The translations under genes were made by a program, and so were the position numbers. A stretch of DNA of 64,000 bases, from NCBI GenBank assembly GCA_037693485.1, contig CM075347.1, forward strand, positions 64,576,501 through 64,640,500, in the 5' to 3' direction. How positions within the stretch are numbered: position 1 is the first letter of the stretch; each line of letters opens with the position of its first letter. This DNA comes from Kitagawia praeruptora. Its lineage: Eukaryota > Streptophyta > Magnoliopsida > Apiales > Apiaceae. The notes under the pieces are model-generated. The model ran no database searches and was not told the origin of the DNA. It was given only the letters and a program-made list of their open reading frames with translations. Positions 52,798 through 63,500 of the stretch are shown in pieces.

Positions 52798-55700
52798 TCA
52801 AGTTGTTGCATATATATCACTCATGCCCAACTTGCCAATAAGTGGATGAAGCATCTTCTGATTTAAACCTTTGGTAAATATGTCAGCTATCTGGTCCTCC
52901 GATCTTACAAAGTGAATACCAATGGTATCATTATTAATCTTCTCTTTTATGAAGTGTCGATCAATTTCGATATGTTTGGTCCGATCATGTTGAACTGGAT
53001 TATGTGCAATGGCAATAGCAGCTTTGTTATCACAATGCAGCTTCATTGGAGTTGTAGATGCAAGTCCCAATTCTTCTAGAAACAATCTTATCCACAATAA
53101 TTCACGCACACCTTTAGCCATAGCTCTATACTCTGCCTCAGCACTAGATAAGGCAACCACAGGTTGTTTCTTGCTTCGCCAAGTAACCAAATTGCCACCA
53201 ACAAATGTACAATATCCTGAAGTAGATCGTCTATCGTCTTGACATCCGGCCCAATCTGCATCTGTATAGCTTTCAACCCCGAGATGATTATTTTTAGTAA
53301 ACATTACTCCTTTTCCAGGAGCAGCCTTAAGATACCTTAATATCATATAAACTGCATCCAAATGTGGTTGACGAGGATCATGCATATACCTACTAACAAT
53401 TCCCACTGCATATGATATGTTTGGCCTTGTATGTGCAAGGTAGATTAGTCGACCAACTAACCTTTGATATTGAGATTTCTCGACAATTTCACCAGCATCT
53501 CCACAAAGTTTATGATTTGCTTCTATTGGAGATTCTGCAGGTCTACATCCCAACATCCCTGTTTCATTCAGAAGATCAAGTGTATACTTCCGTTGTGAGA
53601 GGAAGATACCACCTGGACTTCTAGAGACCTCAATACCAAGGAAATACCGTAGCTTTCCTAAGTCCTTCATCTCGAATTCAGAGGCAAGCTAGCGTTTAAC
53701 ATTAGCAATCTCACAGGTGTCGTTGCCGGTGATCACAATATCATCGACATAAACAATCAACACTGTGATTTTTTCATCTCGTCTTTTTACGAACATGGTG
53801 TTATCTAAGTTGCTCTGTTTGTAGTCAAATTTAATCATTGCTCCCTGAAATTTGCCAAACCAGTCCCTTGGAGACTGTTTTAACCCATAAATAGTCTTCT
53901 TTAGCTTGAATATTTTCCCAATAGTCGCAGCTGTAGAAAAACCCGGTGGAATATCCATGTAAACCTCTTCTTTCAGGTCTCCATGTAAGAATGCATTTTT
54001 TACATCCAATTGCTGAAGTTCCCATCCGAGATTTGCTGCACATGATATCAAGACTCGAATAGAGGCCATCTTTGCTACTGGAGCAAAAGTTTCCTGATGA
54101 TCAATCCCGTAAGTTTGAGTATACCCTTTTGCTACAAGTCTCGCTTTGTACCTATCAATCAGCCCATTAGGTTTCTGTTTCACAGTGAATACCCATCTGC
54201 ATCCTACTACCTTCCTTCCAGCGGGAAGATGAGTTAACTCCCAAGTGCCATTATGTTTCAAGGCATTCATTTCCTCTATCATAGCATCTTTCCTAGGGAT
54301 GGCAACGGGTTGGATCGGGTTGGATATCTGTGATATCCAAATCCAAACCCAAATCCTTAATCCAAATCCAAATCCAATCCAAATCCAAATGGATTTGGAA
54401 ATTCAAAATCCAAATCCGATCCACCGGGTTTGGATCGGGTTCGGGTTTTATCCAAACCCGAAAATTTTAATTCTTTGTAAAAAAGTAGTAATATTTTTTA
54501 ATCTAAATTTCATAAAAATTAAAATTACAATAGCAAATAAATATCTAGATTTCATAGACATGAAAATAAATAAGTCCAAGTTACACCACTATTAATATCT
54601 AAAGACATAAAAATTAAAATACAATTGCAAATAATATATCCACATAGGCAGAGTGTAGACTAGAAGATTAGCAGTAGCAGCATGTGTATCAAAATTGTCT
54701 GAACTAAGAAATTTCATAGTATCACAGTATGTGTATCAAAATTGCCTGAACAAAATTACCTAGTGTAACTAAGTAACTGGTATTTATTTTTAAGGAATAA
54801 ATTATAATATATATATTATAATTTATATATGTATATATATTGGGTTTTTTTCGGGTTTCGGGTTTGGATCGGGTTTTCGGGTTTCGGGTTTGGATCGGGT
54901 TGGATATAGCTAATATCCAAATCCAAATCCAAACTCTTTCGGGTTTAAAAATCAAATCCAAATCCAAATCCAAATCCAAAAAATCGGGTTCGGTAAGATC
55001 CAATCGGGTCGAATTGGATCGGGTATCCGTCGGATCGGTTTTTTTTGCCATCCCTAATCTTTCCATTTAGGATCACATAAAGCATCCTGCCAAGTATGTG
55101 GAACAGAAACACTAGACAAGGATGACACAAAAGCAAGTGAAGATGGAGATAATGCATTATAAGATACAAAGTTTGAGATAGGATGGTTAGTGCAAGAACG
55201 TACACCCTTTCTTATAGCAATAGGAAGATCTAAAGTAGGATCAAGAGTGTTACCGTTATCAGGCTCAATTATAGGAGCTGTAGGATCTGCCTCGAGGTCA
55301 GAGGTCTCTGGATGTGGTAAAGTGGTGACATCTTCATTGTTCCGCCTAGAATATGTAATCAAATCTGGCCTGTCAAACCTATTTAGATCATCTAACTCAC
55401 TACCCAAACGTGGAGGGATGGATGATGTGTTTGGACTAGTGTTTGGCACATTGATGAATGGAAGGAATTGAGACTCCTCTGTCGCTTTACTATCAAGACT
55501 GTGTCGGTTAATCTCCCCCTGAAGCAAGGAGGAGGATCCGGGAGAGAAGTAAGAAATAGACTCCCAGAAAGTAACATCGTGACTGACATATGTGCGATGT
55601 GAGGGAGGGTGATAGCACTTATACCCCTTTTGAGTTGGTGTATAACCAATGAAAACACAGCGGAGAGCACGAGAATCAAGTTTATCCCGAGAGGGAGAAT

Positions 55701-56982
55701 GATTATGAACAAAGCATACACTCCCAAATAACCGAAGAGGCAATGGATGTGACGAAGGTGCAGAAATAAAGGACAACGGTGTTCTGAATTGTAGTACTTT
55801 TGAAGGGAGACGGTTGATCAGATATGCAGCAGTCATGACTGCCTCACCCCAAAGATATTTAGGGACATGCATGGTTAATATGAGGGACCGTGCTACCTGT
55901 TGTAAGTGACCAATTTTCCTTTCAGCGATTCCATTTTGCTGAGAGGTCTTAACACATGTAGTTTGATGAATAATACCCCATGTGTCCAAATAAGATGTAA
56001 ACATTCCGGCATACTCGGTACCATTATCACTTCGCAGAATTTTAACAGAGGCATTGAATTGTGTTTGAATCATGTGGTGAAAGGATTTAAAACATCCGAA
56101 TACTTCACTTTTGTGTTTAAGAAGGTATACAAAAGTAAGTCGAGAATGACAATCAACAAAGACAACAAACCACCTATATCCATCATGTGTAGGATGACTA
56201 AATGGACCCCAAACATCAGTATGAATAGTAGAAAAAAGAGTGGGACTTCTATTATTTCTATATGGATATGGTGATCTTTTATGTTTGGCTAATTCACATG
56301 GTTCACAAAAAAATTCTTCCTTTTTACATTTTGATGCTAAATTCGGAAAGAGATGCGATAAAACACCAAATGAAGGATGGCCTAACCGTCTATGCCATTG
56401 ATACAAGGACTCTAAACTGGGATTAGATTTAGATAAAACCTGATAACTTGCCGATGGCGAAACAGAATTTCCTTCCATAATATAGAGGCCATCTACCACT
56501 TTACCACTGCCAAGGACCTTGCCTGTAGCCAGATCCTGAAACACACAGTGAGAAGGGAAAAAAGTTACTGAACAATTAAGTTTTTCAGTAATCTGATGAA
56601 CCGATAATAAATTCACTGATAAGGAAGGAACATGTAAGACAGATGATAGTGGCAGTGAAGGGAGACAATTGGAAGTACCCCACCCGTGAACGAGCACATG
56701 AGTTCCATTGGCAACACGAACACTCTCTGCTTTATTGATGTAGTGATATGACTGCAGTAAACTGGAATTGCCAGTCATATGTTCTGACGCTCCCGAGTCA
56801 ATAATCCATGAATTAGGTGAACTGTGAGAGACAGAATGACAAGAAATACTCGAATGAAAAGTATTTGTCTGTACAAATGAGGCTGCAGTCTTCAACTTTA
56901 TATCAGAAACCAACTGTCGAAAAAACTTGAGCTCCGAAATAGTTAGGCCGGAGTGAGTTCCAGAAAAATCCTCTTTCATCAT
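52798..56982 (-). pseudogene. pol: Copia-C pol: protease, integrase, RT, RNase H; interrupted
   Basis: The upstream part, 56982-55057, has protease (IIDSGASEHMTGNSSLL near 56795), the integrase zinc region (YQWHRRLGHPSF near 56390, CEPCELAKHKRSPYP) and core (IHTDVWGPF, RSDNGTEYAG, QQNGIAERK). The hAT MITE at 54294-55056 interrupts it in DPKWKD/AMIEEM; MITE plus one duplicate is 771 bp, so the frame is kept on either side. RT then runs from 54282 (KARLVAKGYTQTYG, QLDVKNAFLHGDL, YVDDIVITGND). TAG at 53689-53691 probably replaces a Gln codon, and the RNase H region follows (ADWAGCQDDRRSTSGYCTF, TKHIEIDRHFIKEKI), ending at 52798. It is non-functional. Confidence 0.92.
54294..55056. mobile_element. 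hAT MITE 3, with GGATCGGGTT subterminal repeats
   Basis: This 763-bp element has ends TAGGGATGGCAA...TTGCCATCCCTA (the right end reads TTTTTTTGCCATCCCTA) and a perfect 8-bp duplication ATCTTTCC (54286-54293 and 55057-55064). Both ends carry arrays of GGATCGGGTT/AATCCAAATCC words (54305-54470 and 54840-55040) around an AT-rich core. There is no coding capacity. It is the same design as hAT MITE 2 with a different repeated word. Confidence 0.93.
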
Positions 56983-57357
56983 GCTAAATAAATCTGGAAT
57001 AAAATACCCGAAAGATAATTATCTAACAATTATAGTCAAGTCTTAACTTGAACTAAATCAATATCAATTTAGCAAATTTATGCTAAATTTGAAAGCACAA
57101 TTGTGTTTTAATCCTTGACCCAGTTAATCTATATAAGGCCCAATAACAAATAAGCCCAGTTAATTAAAATTTGGTAATCCAATATACTATAACACCACAC
57201 AACCTCAATTCAGCACAAGCCAGAAAACAGAAGCGAACCCAGTTGGTAGAATCTCAAGAGCTTCAAGATGAGCCAACCGAGTTGAATTAATTCAGCAATT
57301 TCTACATATTTATTCACTCATCGCCAAGCACATCGGGAAACAGTACATATATATACG

Positions 57358-57389
<32 letters not shown>

Positions 57390-57732
57390 TTATATCAATT
57401 GTACTAAATGGAGAAGGTGTTACCACAAATGGACTGAGCTAGAAGAGGCGAGTAAGTTTGCCTTAAGAAACATCGCCGGAAACTGACTGGAAGGGGGCCC
57501 ACGCGCCGGCGCGTGGCGCGCGTGGTGGCGAGCGGCGGCGCGTGTGGTGGCGATTGACGGCGCGTGGCTGTATGTTCTTCAGTTTGGAAAATTTCTGGTA
57601 AGTCGTCTTCCAGAGTACGGTTTGGTGGTATATTTGTATTTTTGTTTTGGTAGATTTGATTTTCTGATTACTTCAAGAAATCAAGGCTGTTGGGTGGCTC
57701 TGGTTCTCTGATTTCTCTTCTCTATTAAACCC
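56983..57732 (-). other. Copia-C leader, gag missing
   Basis: Between the primer site and protease there is only about 750 bp without a gag frame. It includes a TA microsatellite (about 57345-57386) and a GC-rich patch with GCGCGTGG repeats (57497-57568). Directly before the protease frame, TATTTTATTCCAG resembles a splice acceptor. Confidence 0.6.
57345..57386. repeat. (TA)n microsatellite
   Basis: About 20 TA units interrupted once by CG, in the Copia-C leader. Confidence 0.9.
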
Positions 57733-57744
57733 TCTCTGATACCA

Positions 57745-57870
57745 TGTTAACAATATATAACAACATATAGAGAGAGATTTACAGAAGAAGTAGAGATTGT
57801 ATATATAATCTTGTGTATATTACAATGTAAAGCTCCTATATTTATAGTAGAAGAAATGCACCAATAGTCA
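57745..57870 (-). repeat. Copia-C right LTR, truncated
   Basis: Matches the first 126 bp of the left LTR (TGTTAACAAT to CACCAATAGTCA) with one or two differences, then similarity stops abruptly. Confidence 0.85.
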
Positions 57871-58582
57871 GTTGAAGCTTTGTTGTTTTTCAAGGGAAAC
57901 ACAGGCTGCCTATTTTCTTCAGTTTCATCAACACATATTCCAGAGAACAACCAGGCGACCCCTACCAGTACAAGAACAGCCAGAAAACACGCTGCCAGGC
58001 ACTGGTTGGCGTGCGGTTCAGCTCTGGTCAGATTCTGTTGAAACTTCTAATCAGTTCAAGGGCTGATTGGTGGCCATGACGACAAAGCAGCAGAAGTAGT
58101 TGCATTTCAAACAACACAGTTCACTGCCTAAAATATGCATGTGCGGCACTTTCAATATTTTTTGACATTGCCTAAAATGTACTACGTGGTCGTAAGTCGA
58201 GTCCCGGTATTCCCAAAAATCTCAATTACAATCCTAGAGATGGGTCTAGTTGAAAGCTTAGGTTATGCACAAGTGCTTCTAAGTGTTCCACTCTTCAATC
58301 CCAAGATAGGTTTTTCATCCCAAGATGGGATTTCGAGTGAGGGGGCGTATCAAAGAGTTGTTGGGGGTATGACATCATGCATGACATCTTAGGGGTTGTT
58401 GTAATAGTAGATGGTTGTTGGGGGTTGTTGAAATAGTGTTAAAGTATAGTTCTATATAAGAGGCAATTACCTCATTTGTAATACTTGGAGAAGTATGAAT
58501 ATAATTCATATCTATAAACTTCTACCCCAACTGATCTCCCTCTTCTATCTCTATAATTTCCACATATTCACAGAATTTGACA
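57871..58582. other. Unrelated sequence replacing the rest of the Copia-C LTR
   Basis: 712 bp with no match to the left LTR. The first ~260 bp look like former coding or leader sequence; a 64-codon frame, 57872-58066, has no recognisable family. The last ~250 bp (58345-58582) look like the R-U5 end of a different copia LTR: TATATAAGAGGC at 58453, then polyadenylation-like and pyrimidine-rich sequence ending TTTGACA. This could be a template-switch product or an acquired fragment. Confidence 0.5.
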
Positions 58583-58587
58583 GGTTT

Positions 58588-59035
58588 CTATGGGCTCGGC
58601 TTGGCCCAAATTCACTAGTCATCTTCTTGGGTTGTTTTTCTACCCATTTATTCGGTTCATGACTCGCATAATGCTATAATTATCTTTACCGGCGATACTG
58701 ACTAGATGGTCTCGCATGCGACCTCGCTGGGTCTGGCCATGCGAGGCGATCCTCGCTGCATGGAGATAACCTACTTATACGACCTCGCTGGGCCTGACCA
58801 TAAGCCTTTGTAGTAAACATGCTCTAGGCCACGCTGGACCTCTAGGCCTCGCTAGACCTCATGAACTGCGACCCGCCACTAGGGCTCGCTGGCGATCCCA
58901 AAATAATGTGATGAACTTCCCTGTGATGGCGGACTTTAATGACCCATTCCTCATTCTTAGGCCCATTATGTGAGATGTACTGATATTCTAGCCCATTAGG
59001 CCTGTTTAGGACTTATGCCAAATTCGGGCATAACA
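58588..59035 (-). repeat. Tat-B right LTR, second part
   Basis: Resumes CTATGGGCTCGG after the second GGTTT and matches 41615-42062 with a few transitions. It ends GGGCATAACA, then the AATAC duplication. Confidence 0.93.
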
Positions 59036-59040
59036 AATAC

Positions 59041-59227
59041 CCTGACAGGATGATGCTTACTTTCTCTGTCTTTCCATCTCCTAAGGTCTCCGACACGGTT
59101 GTAGAGCCCTACAATGCCACCCTCTCTGTTCATCAGCTGGTAGAAAATGCTGATGAGTGTATGGTCCTTGACAATGAAGCTCTTTATGATATATGCTTCA
59201 GGACACTCAAGCTATCCACTCCCAGCT
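59041..59227 (+). pseudogene. TUBB: Beta-tubulin exon 2, second fragment
   Basis: Resumes PDRMMLTFSVFPSPKVS after Tat-B and ends STPS plus one base before GTAAGT. The sequence is fully canonical for plant beta-tubulin. Confidence 0.96.
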
Positions 59228-59329
59228 GTAAGTATTACTAGTATGTTCGATTACTATATACTGTACCATTCAGGTAAGGCTTTTCATTATTTGACAACAT
59301 TCTGATCTGATTATGTGCTTACTGAACAG
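59228..59329 (+). other. TUBB: Beta-tubulin intron 2
   Basis: 102 bp, GTAAGT...AACAG, at the usual plant beta-tubulin position before the GDLNHLIS codons. Confidence 0.88.
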
Positions 59330-59991
59330 TTGGAGACTTGAATCATCTGATTTCGGGTACAATGAGTGGAGTAACTTGTTGTTTGCGTTTCCCTGGTCAG
59401 CTAAATTCAGACCTTAGGAAGCTAGCAGTGAACTTGATTCCATTCCCAAGGCTTCACTTCTTCATGGTGGGGTTTGCTCCTCTGACGTCTAGAGGATCTC
59501 AGCAGTACAGAAACTTGACTGTCCCGGAACTGACACAACAAATGTGGGATTCAAAGAACATGATGTGTGCAGCTGACCCACGGCATGGTCGATACCTGAC
59601 AGCCTCAGCAATGTTTAGAGGCAAAATGAGCACAAAAGAAGTCGATGAACAGATCCTAAATGTACAGAACAAGAACTCGTCTTATTTTGTTGAGTGGATT
59701 CCCAACAATGTAAAGTCTAGTGTCTGTGACATTCCTCCAAGAGGGCTCTCTATGTCTTCCACATTCATTGGTAATTCGACTTCTATTCAGGAGATGTTCC
59801 GGAGAGTGAGTGAGCAGTTTACAGCTATGTTTAGGCGAAAGGCTTTCTTGCATTGGTATACAGGAGAAGGAATGGATGAGATGGAGTTCACTGAAGCAGA
59901 AAGTAACATGAATGATCTTGTCGCAGAGTATCAGCAGTATCAGGATGCTACAGCTGAAGAAGATGACTATGATGGCAGTACTGGAGATTGA
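59330..59991 (+). pseudogene. TUBB: Beta-tubulin exon 3
   Basis: This longest piece encodes GDLNHLISGTMSGVTCCLRF through the C-terminal helices (GEGMDEMEFTEAESNMND) to a tail ending EEDDYDGSTGD and TGA. Apart from Ala to Gly in HLISATMSG and a less acidic tail than usual, it is intact. Confidence 0.96.
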
Positions 59992-60575
59992 AGATGTTCT
60001 ACTACATTGTTGATGCGAATGTTACGTGCGTCAATGCACCATGAACATTAATTTCTTGGAAGTTTTATTACTCCTTTAATTCATGTGGCTGTTCCAAATG
60101 AGTCTAGTAGTGAATGTAGCTGTTTCAAACGAGTCTAGTAGTGAAGGTGGCTATTTGATACACTATATGGTGTCTTCATAGCATATTAGCAGGGACTGCC
60201 ATTCCTATTCTGACTACCTTTGCAATTCATTTAAAGAATTCCTCTTTTACAAAACTGCAGTTCATACATCTTAGCTTCATGAGCTCATTGTGGAAGTATC
60301 AATTGATTCAGAACCCATTTCACATATTATTTCCACAAACAAAATGTTTACAATCAAAGTTTGCAAAAACAGACGGTAAACTGTTTAATTGAAAAACAAA
60401 CATTATTCGTAGAGCCCAAACGGAGAGCTTTACTTTATTCTTTGAACAAGGGTTCATCAAACCGAAGTAGTACAACACAACAAACATAACTAGTCAACAT
60501 AATATTTCAGTCTTCTTGTACATCAAACAAGGCCCACATCTGCTCACCATGAGATTGCAGTCTTCTTATACATCA
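59992..60575. other. Convergent 3' regions of tubulin and PEAMT
   Basis: No gene. It holds the 3' untranslated regions of both convergent genes. Positions 60505-60550 are a diverged partial duplicate of 60558-60613, which includes the last PEAMT codons. Confidence 0.7.
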
Positions 60576-63500
60576 CTATTTGTGGGCAACAAACAAGCCC
60601 CACCTCTGCTCACCAGATGAGCTCCTGACTAGCTTTGATTTCCATCCACCAACTATATCATTATAGTCTTCCTAAATAATTTTATCGATAAACAACAAAA
60701 CCATTAAAAAAAACAATTAGTAAATATATAGCATAGTAACCGAAATCATTAAAGAAACCATGGTACTCACTTCAGAGAAGTCCTGGATAAACTCATTCTT
60801 CTCTTTCTCAACTGTATCTAATTCTTTCTGCAAAACCTTTAAGAACTGGAATACAGAAACAAGAAAAAGAAATTAAGATTATAAAGTTGCAATTCCATTT
60901 TATGGTTTTTTATGGTACAATGCGAAAATAAGAAAGATTCGTGGGCACCTGTTCAGTTCGATCTTCTGCAGTAACCTTACTGAAACCAGCATCTTTAAGC
61001 ATCTGTAAATCAACCAAAAAGATCAGGATCTTAATGCATCATGAATGTCTGAGGATAACAGTAACACCTTTGTACAGAAGTGTACATACCTGCCCATATG
61101 CTTCAACATCATGGAGATCATATCCTCTTTGCTTAATATACTCGGAAAATGTTTCCGAGGGAGTTCCAGGCCCTTTGCAGTAATCACTAATCAAGACTTT
61201 ACCTCCTGGCTTCAGCCATTTGTAGAAGGCTTTAAATAGTGCAGGTTTGTCCTGATTATTTCATCAGCAAATACAGAAGCTCCAAGGCTCAGAAAGTGGA
61301 AATAAAGAAAGAAAATAAAAACTTTACATGACAAAATTAGCATTAATCTTGTTGTACTGATAAAGAACCCATCATCATATCCAACATAAACCTCTGATGA
61401 AACACCGAAAAGCTACACATTCACTTTCTAAACATGCATGCAAATCAGTTTTGTTTTCCCGGGAGAAGAAACCATATTCGCATTGTTATAGAGGACATCC
61501 TAAATGACATTCTGGAACTATTATGTTTTCTCAGCTTAAGAAAACCTGGAAGCAAGGTAATGAATTCAAAGTAATAGCAACATCAATTGTAAGATATGAT
61601 GTACTTTTACCATAGCTGTATTTAGTATGCTTTCAGCTAATAAAATGGATCCACATATCTCCCTAAAAAATGAGAACTAACAGCAGACCATGAACTGTTC
61701 GTTAACATGTGAAGTAACTGAGAATGAGAATTTAAAGCTTATGGAGAAAGAGATTACTTGAATGTGTAGAATGGTGTCACGACTATAGATCACATCAAAT
61801 GAGCTGTCAGGATATGTTTTTGTGGTGCAATCAGCAACCTCAAATTCTACGGAACATTTAAGCCCAATAGCCCGTTCAAGAGCAAAAGAGATCATATTAA
61901 CGGAGAGATCAATGCCAACAACGTCAACATCAAACTTCTCTGCCATGTAAAAGTCACCTCCACCAATACCACAGCCCACATCTAGAACTTTCTGCCCAGG
62001 TTTAAGATCCAGCTTTGCAACAAATTCTTTTGTTGTTTCTGTAGGCAAAACTAGGGATTCAGTTAATTAGAAAAAAAAAAACTAGGGATTCAGAGTACTA
62101 AAATTGGGTTTAACACTTTAACTCAAAATCTAACAAACGATAATGGCAACTCTGTAAGACATTGGTCAACTCTTCTGCAGAAAAAAAATGAACAGTTGTG
62201 TATGCCTCCGAATTGTTAATCTTGACTTTTAGTAAAGTTTTATTTTCCAGGATATTTAATGTCTAAACTAAATAACCATTAGCAAAAACTATAATAGCTG
62301 AGAATAAAGGAAAAAAGCTATACTGGACCCGCGGAATTTAGAAATGAATAACCTTTTGTCACGAATCAGAAATGGAAGGCAGTGCAAGTTTCTACTGAGT
62401 AAAATAGATTTAAAAAATTTCAAATTATTCCAAGAAGATCGAATTCTCTCATAATTTATTCACACTTCGTGCATATCAATGCAAGCACACGTAGAGAAAC
62501 ACAAACACAGGCAGACACAATAAAACACACACACACACACATGCCATTTTATTGGTGTTCTTTGAATCAGCTAAATAAGGGTAGAAAGGAATAGAGTCAA
62601 TGTGTTATACCAAACCCTCCGGTGCTCACATAGCCCTGTCCAAAGATTCTCTCATAGCGTAATATGCCATTACACTTGTATTGAACATTATCCAGGAACT
62701 TTTGGAAACCTTTGTCTTCATCTGAACCTACTTTCTGCCATAACCAGCAGATCTGCATCATAAAAGCAAAAGAGTTGCAAATTTAAGTTAATATAAAATA
62801 ACAGCTCTCAGAAAAAAAAAACAGTGCACAAATAAAATTATAAGCAATACAAGACATACTTGATTTTGATTTTTCTTATTTCTCACATAAGCCCCGATAC
62901 ATTTGCAGCTAACCAAAGATAATTCAAAGGACTTCCCAGAACCATCACGAATTTGGCATTCTTTGAAGATCTGCAACAGTAGTTGTATTCAGACACTATA
63001 TACAATTAGCTATAGCCTACAGAGAAATATGCAAGTGTATCTAGATGGCAGTGTGGCACTTTTCATCAGATTAATGAAAACTATCCGGGAAAACGGTATA
63101 AAGTTTCGCTTTAATTTGATACATGCTTAAAGAAAATACGTGAAAAAACTGAGAATTCGATAACGACTTAGCCATGAACAGCTCAGAATTTTAAAGGTAG
63201 ACTGTTCATTCTGGTTCTTATGGAACAAGATTCAGTAGGAATCTACGAGAAGTTATACAAGGGATTGAGTATAATCAAACTTATTGAAGCTACTATCTTT
63301 AGAGTCTGAATTACCAACAAAAAGTTCACACAAGGAACAGATAGTTCAAAATTTACAACAGGAGTCCTGCATGGTTTCAAACATGTTCATGAAATGTAGC
63401 TATTACATCATACATAGTTTTTCGCTTGCGTTAGAGAACTACACATGTTCATCTAAAATTAGCATACCTTAGTATAAAATCTTGGTTCTCTGTAGTGGGT

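Larger units (their letters stand above)
52593..58582 (-). mobile_element. Copia-C: Ty1/copia element without gag, chimeric right end
   Basis: Inserted in the right LTR of Tat-B, with duplication GGTTT (52588-52592 and 58583-58587), minus strand. The left LTR is 52593-52790 and the right LTR starts at 57745. The primer site, on the minus strand, is ATGGTATCAGAG (57733-57744). Pol is present with one stop and a hAT MITE inside it. No gag lies between the primer site and protease. The right LTR matches the left for only about 126 bp, after which 712 bp of unrelated sequence runs up to the target duplication. Confidence 0.9.
41366..59035 (-). mobile_element. Tat-B: Ty3/gypsy Tat-lineage retrotransposon in tubulin exon 2
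   Basis: This element is inverted relative to tubulin. In its own sense the LTRs read TGTTATGCCC...CTATAACA, with duplication AATAC (41361-41365 and 59036-59040). It spans 17,670 bp, including Copia-C (52593-58582) inside its right (5') LTR; without that it is about 11.7 kb. It has the same plan as Tat-1, with broken gag, an intact pol of 1,508 codons, an antisense gene and a purine tract. The LTRs differ by about half a dozen transitions by eye, so it inserted more recently than Tat-1. The words GCGA/TCGC are strikingly frequent throughout. Confidence 0.95.
18071..59991 (+). pseudogene. TUBB: Beta-tubulin gene, 5'-truncated and split by nested retrotransposons
   Basis: This is the remnant of a beta-tubulin gene, the GTP-binding subunit of microtubules. 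Coding pieces lie at 18071-18199, 40862-41105, 41283-41365, 59041-59227 and 59330-59991. With insertions and one duplicate of each TSD removed they total 1,305 bp in one open frame to TGA 59989-59991, about 434 of ~441 residues. Introns 41106-41282 and 59228-59329 keep GT-AG ends. The first seven codons and promoter are absent; a hAT-like end replaces them. Copia-A sits after Tyr50 and Tat-B after Tyr159. The glycine-rich tubulin signature reads GGGTGSRMG instead of GGGTGSGMG, and LMDLEPG has become LMGLEPG. The absence of stops suggests the insertions came before long neutral decay, or are recent. No functional product is plausible. Confidence 0.96.

Noticed and set aside
53831..55727. Numerous frames antisense to or out of frame with Copia-C pol
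   Set aside because: Shadows of the pol frame or of the MITE repeats.
57872..58066. 64-codon ORF as a captured host gene
   Set aside because: No recognisable family and too short to claim. Kept only as part of the chimeric end observation.
18071..59991. Tubulin as a working gene with giant introns
   Set aside because: The insertions lie in exon codons with target duplications and no splice sites at the borders, and the start codon region is absent.
62520..62545. CA run as a regulatory element
   Set aside because: Simple microsatellite in a PEAMT intron; no further evidence.
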